From Parvularculaceae bacterium (GTDB taxonomy: Bacteria > Pseudomonadota > Alphaproteobacteria > Caulobacterales > Parvularculaceae), in the NCBI GenBank assembly GCA_013389105.1, contig JACADZ010000078.1:124001-188000 (forward strand): a stretch of DNA of 64,000 bases, written 5' to 3'. Of the stretch, positions 15,950 through 25,194 are shown piece by piece (the first letter of the stretch is position 1; every line of letters starts with the position of its first letter). The notes below the pieces were generated by a model. That model had not been told where the DNA came from and ran no database searches. It saw only the letters and a list, made by a program, of their open reading frames with translations. The translations under genes were made by a program, and so were the position numbers.

Positions 15950-17731
15950 TCAGAACGCCTCAGCCGGAAGCGCCATCATGGCGCCGGCCCCGGACTTCAG
16001 CTTCGCAAGGTGTGACTTCGCGTCCGGCAGGATGCGTTCGAGGAAATAGCGCCCGGTCGTCAGCTTGTTGTCGTAAAAGGGATCCTCTCCCCGCTTTTCG
16101 ATCGCCACCTTCGCCATGCGCGCCCAGCCCTCGGCAAGCGCGACCAACGCGAACAGGTGCAGGAGGTCCATCGACGCCGCGCCGGCATTGTCGAAATTCG
16201 ACATCGCGTTCCCGCCAAGCCACGCGATCGCCTCGCCGAGGTCCGATTTCGCGGAGGCGAGGCCGTCCAGGAACGGCGCCAACCCGGCGACGCCCGCGCT
16301 TTCGGCGATGAAGCCGTCGATATCCGCGAACCACGTCGTCCAGGCGCGGCCGCCGTCCTTCATCAGCTTGCGGCCGACGAGATCGAGCGCCTGGATGCCG
16401 TTGGCGCCCTCATAGATCATCGCGATTCGAGCGTCGCGGACGAACTGCTCCATACCCCACTCGGTGATGTAGCCGTGGCCGCCGAGAACCTGCTGCGCGT
16501 TCGACGCCTGCCAGTAGCCCTTCTCGGTGAGGTAGGCCTTCAGCACCGGCGTCATCAAGCCGAGATAATCATCGGCCTTCTGGCGGTCGGACTCGCTCGA
16601 CGACCGGCGATGCATGTCGGCCTGCAGCGCCGCCGAATACATCCAGGCGCGACCGCCCTCGATGGTCGCGCGCTGATCCATCAGCATGCGGCGCACATCC
16701 GGATGCACGATGATCGGATCGGCGGGCTTTCCAGGATTCTTCGGCCCGGTCAGCGACCGACCTTGAAGACGGTCCCTCGCATAGGACGCGGCGTTCTGGT
16801 AGGCGACCTCTGACACGGCGAGACCCTGCAGCGCGACGCCGAGGCGCGCCTCGTTCATCATGGTGAACATGGCCTTGAGGCCCTTGTTCTCCTCGCCGAG
16901 CAGATACCCGGTCGCCTCGTCATAATTCATCACGCAGGTCGAGTTGGCGTGGATGCCCATCTTCTCCTCGATCTTGCCGCACGAAACCCCGTTGCGGCGA
17001 CCGAGAGTTCCGTCGCTGTTGATATGGAATTTCGGCACAATGAAAAGTGAAATGCCCTTTACGCCTTCGGGAGCGCCTTCGATCCGGGCAAGGACGAGAT
17101 GGATGATGTTGCTCGTCAGATCGTGTTCGCCCGCGGAAATGAATATCTTCTGTCCAGACACAAGATAGGTCCCGTCCGCCTGCCGGACGGCCTTGGCGCG
17201 CAGAAGGCCAAGGTCGGTCCCGCAATGGGGTTCCGTCAGGTTCATGGTCCCGCCCCATTCGCCGGCGATCATCTTCGGCAGGTAGAAGCGCTTCTGCTCG
17301 GGCGTGCCGTGCGCCTCGATCGTCGAGGCGGCGCCCCGGGCAAGGCCCGGATACATCGCGAAGGCCATGTTGGCCGCCGACAACATCTCGCTGACGGCGA
17401 CGCCGACAACATAAGGCAGCCCCTGGCCTCCCCACTCTGGATCCGCCCCGAGCCCCTGCCAGCCCCCTTGCCTGTAGGCGGCGTAAGCTTCCCGGAAGCC
17501 TTTGGGCGTTGTCACCGAGCCGTCAGGGTGGCGCCGGCACCCTTCGCGATCGCCTGAGTGGTTGATGGGGTGAAGCACTTCACCGGCCAGTTTGGCGCCT
17601 TCCTCGAGGATCGCATCGATCACATCGACGGAGGCGTCGGCGAATCCGGGAAGATTGGAAAAGCGGCTGATCTGCAAAACCTCGTGCAGTAGGAACTGCA
17701 TGTCGCGAACGGGGGCGGCGTAGTGGGTCAT
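15950..17731 (-). CDS. Acyl-CoA dehydrogenase, DmdC-like long form
   Basis: 593 residues, the long acyl-CoA dehydrogenase type with an extra N-terminal part (MTHYAAPVRDMQFLLHEVLQ) and a C-terminal domain. MNLTEPHCGTDLGLLRAKAV is a FAD-binding segment and QVLGGHGYITEWGMEQFVRD and AMIYEGANGIQALDLVGRK are family signatures, the latter with the expected catalytic Glu. The subclass includes DmdC (3-methylmercaptopropionyl-CoA dehydrogenase) and broad fatty acyl-CoA dehydrogenases; sequence reading alone cannot separate them. AGGATG precedes the ATG. It stands alone, not in an operon with the DmdB-like ligase at 33492. Confidence 0.9.
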   Translation of the reverse strand: MTHYAAPVRDMQFLLHEVLQISRFSNLPGFADASVDVIDAILEEGAKLAGEVLHPINHSGDREGCRRHPDGSVTTPKGFREAYAAYRQGGWQGLGADPEWGGQGLPYVVGVAVSEMLSAANMAFAMYPGLARGAASTIEAHGTPEQKRFYLPKMIAGEWGGTMNLTEPHCGTDLGLLRAKAVRQADGTYLVSGQKIFISAGEHDLTSNIIHLVLARIEGAPEGVKGISLFIVPKFHINSDGTLGRRNGVSCGKIEEKMGIHANSTCVMNYDEATGYLLGEENKGLKAMFTMMNEARLGVALQGLAVSEVAYQNAASYARDRLQGRSLTGPKNPGKPADPIIVHPDVRRMLMDQRATIEGGRAWMYSAALQADMHRRSSSESDRQKADDYLGLMTPVLKAYLTEKGYWQASNAQQVLGGHGYITEWGMEQFVRDARIAMIYEGANGIQALDLVGRKLMKDGGRAWTTWFADIDGFIAESAGVAGLAPFLDGLASAKSDLGEAIAWLGGNAMSNFDNAGAASMDLLHLFALVALAEGWARMAKVAIEKRGEDPFYDNKLTTGRYFLERILPDAKSHLAKLKSGAGAMMALPAEAF

Positions 17732-17834
17732 GGCTGCATCCTGATGATCGGCGCCGTTCTAAGGGCGGCGCTCGTTGACGAAAGACCCCTTCAATTTAGG
17801 TAGACGTCGTCCCGGGTAAAGCTCGGGCTGCAGA

Positions 17835-17993
17835 GAGTCTTCGAGAACGCCGTTCACCCGCCATTAACGATGAAGCGCGCTCAATAGGCGCTGCATGGGA
17901 CATTTTACTCTTTGCGCGTGCGGCGAAGCACCTTACCGCTCGATGGATTTTCGAGCCCTCGCGCCGTGTCTCAACGTCAAGACAGAGGGATTC
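17835..17993 (+). promoter_or_regulatory. Possible cell-cycle control region of the PodJ-like gene
   Basis: The 277-base gap before the PodJ-like gene holds two GANTC sites (GAGTC at 17835-17839, GATTC at 17989-17993) and TTAACGAT (17864-17871), one base off the CtrA half-site TTAACCAT. CcrM methylation/GcrA and CtrA act through such sites in Caulobacter. Short motifs like these can occur by chance. Confidence 0.3.
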
Positions 17994-18008
17994 TGATCGG
18001 GGTCGGCT

Positions 18009-20651
18009 ATGAAATCTAGTGCGCCTTGGAGCGTGAAAGGGGTCGAAAAGGACGCCCGGGAAACCGCCAAAGAAGCCGCCCGCCGCGAGGGGATGACGGT
18101 CGGCGAATGGCTGAACCAGGTGATCTATACGGCCTCCGACCCAGCCTCTTCGAACGGACAGATCGAAGGTCTGAAGATTTCGGACCTTGTCAGCGCGATT
18201 GAGCATGTCAGTAAGAGGGTCATCGGCGAGGAGACGCGGAGCACCGAAGCTTTCGAGGAGATCGGGAAGAATCTCGGCGGAATCGTCGATCGGCTGCAGC
18301 GCCTGGAACGTCAGTCGGGAGAACCCGGAGGCCTTCCGGCCGAGCTTGAGGCGAGGCTCGCGCGGATCGAGGAACGAAGCGGCGGGCGCGATCGCATCGA
18401 GGCGTTGAAATCTCTCGAGCGAGCGGTCGGCCAGGTGGCGCTGCAATTCGACGCCGCACAGAAGTCGTCGAGCCAGCGCATCCAGGGTCTTGAGGAACAG
18501 GTTGGCCAGTTCGGAGCCCGCCTTGACGACATCGCCGCCAATAGCGGGTCGAGCGCCGCGAGCGTCGCCGCCATCGACCATCTGAAGAACACGATCGACG
18601 GAGTCTCCGCGCGCATTGCCCGGCTTGAACGGACGGCGCAGGACATCGCTAAAGCGGGTTCGTTGGGCGAGAGCGACCCGGAATTCGTTGAGCGCACTAC
18701 GGCGCGGCTGCGCGTCCTCGGCGACGAGGTCAAACGGGGCGGCGATCAGCTTCGCGCCCTTGAGGCCGTGATCAAGAAGCTCTCAGAGCAGATCGACGCG
18801 GCCGAGCGTCGTAGCGCCGAAGGCGTCCAAAAAGTTGCCGAAACGATCTCGGCTCTGCGCTCCCAGATACTTGAGGCGGAGGCGCACAAGACGCCGGACG
18901 CCCGAGCGCAGATCGAGGTGGCCCTGGCCGATACCGAACGACGCACGGAAGACCGCATCAACGCCCTTCAGCACTCCCTTGAGGCGGTCCTCGACCGGCT
19001 GGAGCGGGCGACGGGCGTTAGGCCCGTCTCGGAGCCCGCGCCGGCGCCGTCTTTCGCCGCAGACCCGGTTGCGGCTGGCCTTGTCGCCGCCGCTTCGGCC
19101 ACCACCGCTGCGGCGCCGCGGCCCGAAGCTGGCGGCGTCGTCTCCGCCATCGACCTCGATTTCAGCGATGACGACGCCGAGGCCGCGTTTGACGCCGACG
19201 ATTTCGATCTTGGCGATGACCCGCCGGCAGCGGAAACGCCGCGTTCGATCGGCGATGATATCCTGGCCGAGGTTGAGGCGGCTTTCTCCGGAACGCAGCC
19301 AGACACCAAAGCCGCCGCGCCGTCGGCTCCCCAGTCGGACGATATCGACTCCCTGCTCTCCGACCTTGAGGGATTTGGCGAGAACGAGGGCGGCGCGCTC
19401 GGGGCGGCCGAGCCGCAGTCTGAGCCGCAATCTGCTCCGACCGCTTCGGTCGCCGCCCCCAAGCCGAACTCCACCAATTATCTTGCCGAAGCCCGACGCG
19501 CCGCCAAGGAGGCCGCGGAGAAGGCGGCCGCGGAGGCGTCTGAAAAACGTCGCAAGCTGACGCCGAAGCAACGCGCCATTCTCGCCGCCAAGGTGAAGAA
19601 GAAGCGATTGGCCGCGGAACAGGCCACGCAGGCGGCCGGCGCGGCGCAGGCCGACATTCCGGCTCCTGAGTCACCCCCGGCGCCCGCCGGGCCCGCCGAA
19701 ACCGGGGGGGCCAAGTCCTTCATCGCCAAGGCCGCCGCCGCCATTGGCGGCGTGCTCCCGCTCGTCGCCAAAAAGGGCGTGGCGCAGGACGCGCTGACAT
19801 CAGGGACTGAAGAAACGGAACCGACGGCGTCGCTGCGCGCCAAGGCCCTGTCCGCCAAGCCCAAGGTGAAGCCGCTGACCGTCGCCCTCGGGGCCGCGGT
19901 GGTGCTGGCCGTCGCGTCGCTGGCTTTCGTCGTCAAGGACATGATCCTCGGCGGCAAGCCGAAGGCGCCGACGGCGTCGCGCGAACTCCCGCCGGCGACA
20001 GCCGCCAATCCCGCCGTCGCCATCAAGGACCCGGCCTCGCTTGAAGTGCCGACGGCGCCGGTCGTAAAGCCCCGCGCCCTTTACCTCGACAGCGTCGCCA
20101 AGCTGAAAAGCGCGGGCAGCGAAAGCGAAACGCTCGCCGCCATGAAGGGTCTCGAAGAGGCCGCCGCGCTTGGCCATCCGCCGGCGCAGCTCCAACTTGG
20201 CGAACTTTACAAGCTCGGCCAGGGAGCGCCTCAGGACGCGGCCAAGGCGCGCGCCTGGTATGAGCGCGCCGCCAATGGCGGCAACGTGCTGGCAATGCAC
20301 CGCATCGGCGTGATGTCCGCGCGCGGGCAAGGCGGGCCGGCCGATCAGGCCGCCGCCATCGCCTGGTTCGAGAAAGCGGCCAATCTCGGTCTCGTCGATT
20401 CGCAATACAATCTCGGAGCGATCTTCCATCCGGGAGGGGAGGGAGCGTCGAGCGGCGCGCAGGACGCCGGCAAGGCCTATTTCTGGTACTCGCTGGCCGC
20501 CAAGAACGGCGACTCCCAGGCTGGTGCGCTCGCGGCCGGCCTTGGCGCGGAGCTCTCGTCCGACAGGCGCCGCGCGATCGACGCCGATGTCGCCAAATGG
20601 CAGGCCCAGACGCCGGACCCCGACGCCAACGAAGTGGCCCCGGCCTCCTAA
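18009..20651 (+). CDS. PodJ-like polar organising protein with SEL1 repeats
   Basis: 880 residues. The N-terminus PWSVKGVEKDARETAKEAAR and GMTVGEWLNQVI are the conserved PodJ start. Long coiled coils follow at about 55-335 (SLERAVGQVALQFDAAQKSS). A Pro/Ala/acidic region and a Lys/Ala-rich helix (about 490-545) come next. A membrane span lies near 624-645 (VALGAAVVLAVASLAFVVKD), then about four SEL1/TPR-like repeats (AAALGHPPAQLQLGELYKLG, AMHRIGVMSARGQGG) in the predicted periplasm. PodJ localises polar factors for pili, flagella and holdfast. It is followed by a strong terminator at 20681. Confidence 0.85.
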   Translation: MKSSAPWSVKGVEKDARETAKEAARREGMTVGEWLNQVIYTASDPASSNGQIEGLKISDLVSAIEHVSKRVIGEETRSTEAFEEIGKNLGGIVDRLQRLERQSGEPGGLPAELEARLARIEERSGGRDRIEALKSLERAVGQVALQFDAAQKSSSQRIQGLEEQVGQFGARLDDIAANSGSSAASVAAIDHLKNTIDGVSARIARLERTAQDIAKAGSLGESDPEFVERTTARLRVLGDEVKRGGDQLRALEAVIKKLSEQIDAAERRSAEGVQKVAETISALRSQILEAEAHKTPDARAQIEVALADTERRTEDRINALQHSLEAVLDRLERATGVRPVSEPAPAPSFAADPVAAGLVAAASATTAAAPRPEAGGVVSAIDLDFSDDDAEAAFDADDFDLGDDPPAAETPRSIGDDILAEVEAAFSGTQPDTKAAAPSAPQSDDIDSLLSDLEGFGENEGGALGAAEPQSEPQSAPTASVAAPKPNSTNYLAEARRAAKEAAEKAAAEASEKRRKLTPKQRAILAAKVKKKRLAAEQATQAAGAAQADIPAPESPPAPAGPAETGGAKSFIAKAAAAIGGVLPLVAKKGVAQDALTSGTEETEPTASLRAKALSAKPKVKPLTVALGAAVVLAVASLAFVVKDMILGGKPKAPTASRELPPATAANPAVAIKDPASLEVPTAPVVKPRALYLDSVAKLKSAGSESETLAAMKGLEEAAALGHPPAQLQLGELYKLGQGAPQDAAKARAWYERAANGGNVLAMHRIGVMSARGQGGPADQAAAIAWFEKAANLGLVDSQYNLGAIFHPGGEGASSGAQDAGKAYFWYSLAAKNGDSQAGALAAGLGAELSSDRRRAIDADVAKWQAQTPDPDANEVAPAS

Positions 20652-20680
20652 ACCTGAGACTGCCGAGGTCTTCCAGACCG

Positions 20681-20711
20681 ATGAGCGGCTTGGGGCCGCT
20701 CATTGTCTTTT
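20681..20711 (+). terminator. Rho-independent terminator of the PodJ-like gene
   Basis: ATGAGCGGC-TTGGG-GCCGCTCAT is a perfect 9-base stem with a 5-base loop, followed by TGTCTTTT. It lies 30 bases after the stop codon. It also argues against a TTG start at 20703 for the next gene. Confidence 0.8.
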
Positions 20712-20726
20712 GGGGCGGCCGCTGCG

Positions 20727-21674
20727 ATGGAGAAAGTCCTGCGGCCCGACGCCACGCGACTGTCCATGCAGCTTTATCTTCCGATCGCAGAAATGCCGGT
20801 CGATCCGCTTATCATCATCGCGATGGGCGCGGCGGTGGGTTTCCTGTCGGGGATGTTCGGGGTCGGCGGCGGATTTCTGATGACCCCGCTTCTTATTTTC
20901 TACGGCATACCGCCGGCTGTCGCCGTCGGAAGCGAGGCCGCGCACATCGTCGCCTCGTCCGTTTCGGGCGCCGCCGCGCATCTGCGCCGCAGGACGGTCG
21001 ATCTGCAGATCGGGGCCTTTCTTGTCGCCGGCGGAGTTTTCGGCGCGCTCGTCGGCGTCGTGCTTTTCCGGTACCTGCGCGACAGGGGACAGATCGACAC
21101 CTTCATCGCCCTCGCCTATGTCGTTTTCTTGGGACTGGTCGGTTCGCTGATGCTGGCCGAAAGCCTTCGCGCCATCATCCGTGAGCCGAAGAAAAGCGCG
21201 CCGCGGCGGCGGCGGCGGACGGCGTGGATGTCCGCGCTTCCCTTCGCCATGCGCTTCAGGCGCTCGCAGCTGTATATCAGTCCGATTCCGCCGCTCCTCG
21301 TCGGCTTTTCCGTCGGGGTCCTGTCGGGCGTGATGGGCGTCGGCGGGGGATTCATCCTGATCCCTGCGATGATCTACATCCTGCAGATGCCGACCGCGGT
21401 CGTCATCGGCACGTCGCTGTTCCAGATCACCTTCGTCACCGCCGTCGCGACCATCAGCCACGCCGCCGCGAACAAAACCGTAGACATCGTGCTCGCCGCG
21501 CTCCTGATTATCGGCGGCGTTATCGGCGCGCAGCTCGGCGTTCGGCTTGGGGCCCGGCTCAAGGCCGAGCAGCTGCGCGCCCTCCTCGCGCTGGTCGTCA
21601 TCGCCGTCTGCTTGCGCTTGCTGTTCGAACTGACCCTACAGCCCGCGGCTCCCTTCCGCATGGAGGCGCTGTGA
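20727..21674 (+). CDS. TauE/SafE family sulfite/organosulfonate exporter
   Basis: About 315 residues with seven to eight membrane segments in two repeats. Each repeat has the TauE/SafE glycine motif (FLSGMFGVGGGFLMTPLLIF and VLSGVMGVGGGFILIPAMIY). A basic loop (KKSAPRRRRRTAWMS) separates them. The family exports sulfite, sulfoacetate or related anions. The ATG at 20727 has GGGGCGG upstream; an ATG at 20766 (MQLYLPIAEMPVDP) better fits many family members and remains possible. The stop overlaps the next gene (GTGA), the usual TIGR02186 partner. Confidence 0.88.
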   Translation: MEKVLRPDATRLSMQLYLPIAEMPVDPLIIIAMGAAVGFLSGMFGVGGGFLMTPLLIFYGIPPAVAVGSEAAHIVASSVSGAAAHLRRRTVDLQIGAFLVAGGVFGALVGVVLFRYLRDRGQIDTFIALAYVVFLGLVGSLMLAESLRAIIREPKKSAPRRRRRTAWMSALPFAMRFRRSQLYISPIPPLLVGFSVGVLSGVMGVGGGFILIPAMIYILQMPTAVVIGTSLFQITFVTAVATISHAAANKTVDIVLAALLIIGGVIGAQLGVRLGARLKAEQLRALLALVVIAVCLRLLFELTLQPAAPFRMEAL

Positions 21675-22450
21675 GGCTTCTCCTCGCCGCAGCGCTGCTT
21701 CTGGTCGCCGATGTAGCGGCCGCAAACGACGTCGCCATCGCCCTGACTGACGATCTCATCGATATCGACGCGGGGTTCTCCGGCGCCAAGATCGTGCTGT
21801 TCGGCGTGGTGACGAGCGACGAACCTGGCGCCTTTCCACAGCACGAGTTCGACATCGCCGCCATCGTACGCGGCCCGGCGACGACGTTCCGCATGCGTCC
21901 CTTCGAGCAGCGCCGGCTGATCTGGACTCCGGGTCCGGCTCTCGACATCGAGGCGCCCGGCGTGACGCTCACTCTGTCCACGCGTCCGCTCCCTGAGATC
22001 GCCGACCCCCCGCTGCTGGATTCGCTCATGCTCATCACGAGCGCCGAGCGCCTCGCCGACGACGTCAATCCGCAATCGCCGCGGGCCCGCGCAAGACTCG
22101 CCGCGCTCGGCGCGCCCCAGGTCGCGGCCGCATTCCTCGCCGAAGCGCGCCGCCGGCGCCTGATTGTCGACAGCGCCGGGGTCGTCGATTTCAGGAAGGC
22201 GGGCCTCTTCGCCATCGAGGTGGCCTTGCCGCCGACGACGCCGATCGGCGACTACACCGCCGAGGTTTTCCTGTTCCGCAACCGCCAGCTGGTCTCGCGC
22301 GACCTTGCCTCGCTTTCAGTGAGAAAAGTGGGCATCGAAAGCGCCTTCTACGAGTTCGCCCATCGGCGGCCGCTGGCCTATGGGGTCGCGTGCGTCGCCT
22401 TCTCGGTCGTCGCCGGACTCTTGGCTGCGGCTGCGTTTCGAAGATCCTGA
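21671..22450 (+). CDS. TIGR02186 family membrane-anchored protein
   Basis: 259 residues from a GTG that overlaps the exporter stop. A signal peptide (LLLAAALLLVADVAAA) is followed by a beta-rich extracytoplasmic domain (VLFGVVTSDEPGAFPQHEFD, TTPIGDYTAEVFLFRNRQLV) and one C-terminal membrane helix (YGVACVAFSVVAGLLAAAAF). TIGR02186 proteins are found next to TauE/SafE exporters in alphaproteobacteria and are thought to work with them; the biochemical role is not known. The overlap here supports a shared function. Confidence 0.82.
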   Translation: MRLLLAAALLLVADVAAANDVAIALTDDLIDIDAGFSGAKIVLFGVVTSDEPGAFPQHEFDIAAIVRGPATTFRMRPFEQRRLIWTPGPALDIEAPGVTLTLSTRPLPEIADPPLLDSLMLITSAERLADDVNPQSPRARARLAALGAPQVAAAFLAEARRRRLIVDSAGVVDFRKAGLFAIEVALPPTTPIGDYTAEVFLFRNRQLVSRDLASLSVRKVGIESAFYEFAHRRPLAYGVACVAFSVVAGLLAAAAFRRS

Positions 22451-22492
22451 TCTTGGTATAGAGTCGGCTATGGTTGGGGCGGGGGCGCTCGA

Positions 22493-22969
22493 ATGTCCGA
22501 TCGGCAGACAAGCTTCGGCGAGATGGGCCTCCTGGCCATGTCGCCGTTCATCTTGTGCTTTATGGCTGTCTGGTCCTCTCCCCTCATCCTTCCCGGAAGC
22601 GTCGCATACGATTTCCGCGAGTTTTCGCTCTTTTACGCATCGATCGTCGCGAGCTTTTTCGCGGGCTTCAACGCGAACGCGGTCATCTTCAAAGGAAGCG
22701 GCTCAGGCGAGTCGGTCCTGCCGGGGCTCGTCGGCGCCTCGGTCGCTTGGATCGGCGCCCTCCCCGTCGGGGCGTTCGGGATCGCGATGCCCAATGTCGC
22801 CCGCTTCCTCTTGGTAATCGGCGCGCTCATCTTCCTGCTCCTGCGCGATCTCAGAGCGGTGTCGATCGGGCTCCTGCCGCCCTGGTATGGACCCTTGCGC
22901 ATGCGCCTTACCTTTTGGGCGTGCATTTCGCTGATCCTGATCGGGTCAAGGCTGCTGCTGCGGATTTAG
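22493..22969 (+). CDS. Four-helix membrane protein, DUF3429-like
   Basis: 158 residues with four to five hydrophobic segments (LLAMSPFILCFMAVWSSPLI, FSLFYASIVASFFAGFNANA, FLLVIGALIFLLL, LTFWACISLILIGSRLLL). The arrangement resembles small DUF3429 membrane proteins, but the match is by eye and weak. No catalytic residues stand out. It is 42 bases after the TIGR02186 gene on the same strand and may be cotranscribed. Confidence 0.65.
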   Translation: MSDRQTSFGEMGLLAMSPFILCFMAVWSSPLILPGSVAYDFREFSLFYASIVASFFAGFNANAVIFKGSGSGESVLPGLVGASVAWIGALPVGAFGIAMPNVARFLLVIGALIFLLLRDLRAVSIGLLPPWYGPLRMRLTFWACISLILIGSRLLLRI

Positions 22970-23023
22970 GTTCGACGCGGTCCGCTGTAGGCTCTACCAC
23001 AGGAGCATCTGTCGCGAGACGTT

Positions 23024-24775
23024 ATGGCCTTCGACCTAAAGATCGCCAACGGCATGGTTCACGACGGAAGCGGCAGACCGCCGCGGCGCGCCGACATCGG
23101 CGTCCGCGACGGCCGCATCGCCGAGATCGGCGGGTGCCGGGCCGCCGCCGATCGCATCATCGACGCCGAGGGCGCGATCGTGACGCCCGGCTTCATCGAT
23201 CTGCACACCCATTACGACGGACAGATTTCGTGGGACGAAGAGCTGCGCCCGTCCGTCAATTTCGGCGTCACCACAGTGCTGATGGGAAATTGCGGCGTCG
23301 GCTTCGCGCCCGTTCGGCCGAAGGATCACGACCGCCTCATCCGCCTGATGGAGGGCGTCGAAGACATTCCCGGCACGGCGCTGCACGAAGGCATTCGCTG
23401 GGGCTGGGAGAGCTTCGGCGAGTATCTCTCGCGCATCGACGCGATGCCGCATACGATCGACTTCGCCGCCATGGCCGTGCACGACCCCATTCGCGTCTAC
23501 GCCATGGGCGAGCGGGCGACCCATCGCGAGCAGGCGACCGCCGACGAGCTGGGCCATATGCAGGCGCTGCTGAAAGAGGCGCTCGACGCGGGCGCTGCAG
23601 GCTTTTCCATCGGCCGCTCCGACATTCACCGCACCGCCGACGGCGACTGGACGCCATCTTCAGAAGCCAGCCGCGAGGAGCTGGTCGCGCTCGCCTCGGT
23701 TATGAAGGGCCGCAGGCGCGGCGTCCTGCAGATCGTCAACGATTTCAATCTCGAGCGCGAAGGCGATCAGTTCGCCGAAGAATTCGCGCTGGTCGAAGCC
23801 TTCGCGCGCGCCGGGGATCGACCCTGCTCGATCTCATTGATGCAACGCGATTTCGCGCCCGACCAGTGGCTGCGCATTTTGAAGGAGACCGAACGCCTCA
23901 ACGCCGACGGCGTCGATTTCCGCGTGCAGGTCGCGCCGCGCGGCATCGGCGTCTTCAACGGCCTCCAATGCTCCATGCACCCCCTGATGGCGCAGCCGCT
24001 CTATCAGTCGATCAAGGACCTTCCGCTCGCAGCGCGGGTCGCGATCATGCGCGACCCCGATTTCCGGCGCCGCTGCCTCGCCGACCCGCCGGTGAAGCTC
24101 TCGGGACCGGGCTCCTCCGTTCCGCCGATCGTCGATGCGCTCATCGCCGGCATCGGCTTCGTGGCGAACAAATTCTACCGCCTCGGCGAGACGCCTGATT
24201 ACGATCAGGGCGCCGAAGGATCGCTTGGGGCCGAAGCGCGGCGCGACGGCGTCTCTGTGATGGAGAAGCTCTACGACACGCTCCTCGAACTCGACGGCAA
24301 GCAGCTCATCTATTTCCCGATCTACAATTACTCCGAGTTCTCCTACGACAATGTCGGCCGCATGCTGCGCCATCCGAACGCCCTGCTCGGCCTCTCCGAC
24401 GGCGGCGCTCATGTCGGCACCATCTGCGACGCGTCGTTCCCGGCCTATCTCCTGAGCTACTGGACGCGCGACCGCGGGAAGGATCGCATCGCCCTGCCCC
24501 GAGCCGTGCAGATGCTGACCGCCGACGCCGCCGATTATCTGGGCCTGGAAGATCGCGGACGATTGCGCGTCGGCATGCGCGCCGACATCAACGTCATCGA
24601 CTATGACGGCTTGTCGCTGAAAGCGCCGCGCATGGTGAAAGACCTCCCCGCCGGCGGCCAGCGCCTCTTGCAGGACGCGCACGGCTTCCGCGCAACGCTC
24701 GTCAACGGCCGGCAGGTGATCGCTGACGATCAGGTGACGGACGAACGGCCGGGACGGCTGGTGAGATTCAATTGA
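23024..24775 (+). CDS. N-acyl-D-amino-acid deacylase family amidohydrolase
   Basis: 583 residues, a metal-dependent amidohydrolase of the D-aminoacylase group. After the N-terminal beta domain comes VTPGFIDLHTHYDGQISWD with the HxH metal ligands, then TTVLMGNCGVGFAPV with the family Cys. SDGGAHVGTICDASFPAYLL holds the catalytic Asp late in the barrel. The family hydrolyses N-acyl-D-amino acids or N-carbamoyl-like compounds; the true substrate is unknown. It is followed at 13 bases by a RidA gene and then an Fe-alcohol dehydrogenase, which suggests a small catabolic operon. Confidence 0.88.
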   Translation: MAFDLKIANGMVHDGSGRPPRRADIGVRDGRIAEIGGCRAAADRIIDAEGAIVTPGFIDLHTHYDGQISWDEELRPSVNFGVTTVLMGNCGVGFAPVRPKDHDRLIRLMEGVEDIPGTALHEGIRWGWESFGEYLSRIDAMPHTIDFAAMAVHDPIRVYAMGERATHREQATADELGHMQALLKEALDAGAAGFSIGRSDIHRTADGDWTPSSEASREELVALASVMKGRRRGVLQIVNDFNLEREGDQFAEEFALVEAFARAGDRPCSISLMQRDFAPDQWLRILKETERLNADGVDFRVQVAPRGIGVFNGLQCSMHPLMAQPLYQSIKDLPLAARVAIMRDPDFRRRCLADPPVKLSGPGSSVPPIVDALIAGIGFVANKFYRLGETPDYDQGAEGSLGAEARRDGVSVMEKLYDTLLELDGKQLIYFPIYNYSEFSYDNVGRMLRHPNALLGLSDGGAHVGTICDASFPAYLLSYWTRDRGKDRIALPRAVQMLTADAADYLGLEDRGRLRVGMRADINVIDYDGLSLKAPRMVKDLPAGGQRLLQDAHGFRATLVNGRQVIADDQVTDERPGRLVRFN

Positions 24776-24788
24776 TCCGGGAGAGATT

Positions 24789-25184
24789 ATGGAAAAGCGT
24801 ACGATCAATCCGACGCCATGGTTGCAGCATTTTCACATCAACCACGGGGTCGAGGTGCGGGGCGGAACGCGCACGCTCTATCTTTCCGGTCAGACCGCCT
24901 CCGCGCCCGATGGCGCGCCGCTTCACCCCGGCGACCTCGGCGCGCAGTTCCACGAGGCCTGGCGGCAGGTGAAGGCGGCGCTCAAGTCCGCCGATATGAC
25001 GCCGGCCAATATCGTGCGCCTCGGCATCTACACGACCGACGTCGATCGCTTCATGCGCGAGGCGGATGGATTGGTCGCCGTATTTCCGGCGGACGGCTGC
25101 AGCCTCTGCTGCACGCTGCTCGGCGTGACGCGGCTCTACGATCCCGCCATTCTCGTGGAGCTTGAGGCGACTGCAGTCGCCTGA
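24789..25184 (+). CDS. RidA family protein
   Basis: 131 residues of the RidA/YjgF fold: TRTLYLSGQTASAPDGAPLH, the amphipathic helix FHEAWRQVKAALKSADMTPA, and the final strand PAILVELEATAVA. RidA members hydrolyse reactive enamine/imine intermediates or act in specific catabolic pathways. GGGAGAG precedes the ATG. The position between an amidohydrolase and a dehydrogenase suggests a pathway-specific deaminase-like role, which is inference. Confidence 0.9.
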   Translation: MEKRTINPTPWLQHFHINHGVEVRGGTRTLYLSGQTASAPDGAPLHPGDLGAQFHEAWRQVKAALKSADMTPANIVRLGIYTTDVDRFMREADGLVAVFPADGCSLCCTLLGVTRLYDPAILVELEATAVA

Positions 25185-25194
25185 TCGGGGCATC

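Noticed and set aside
14052-16049. A 665-residue plus-strand open frame opposite DUF885
   Set aside because: Composition mirrors the antisense of the DUF885 gene, which has a lipobox and HExxPGHH. No independent evidence for a plus-strand gene.
20703-20726. TTG start at 20703 for the TauE/SafE gene
   Set aside because: It falls inside the terminator hairpin of the PodJ-like gene; the ATG at 20727 or 20766 is more sensible.
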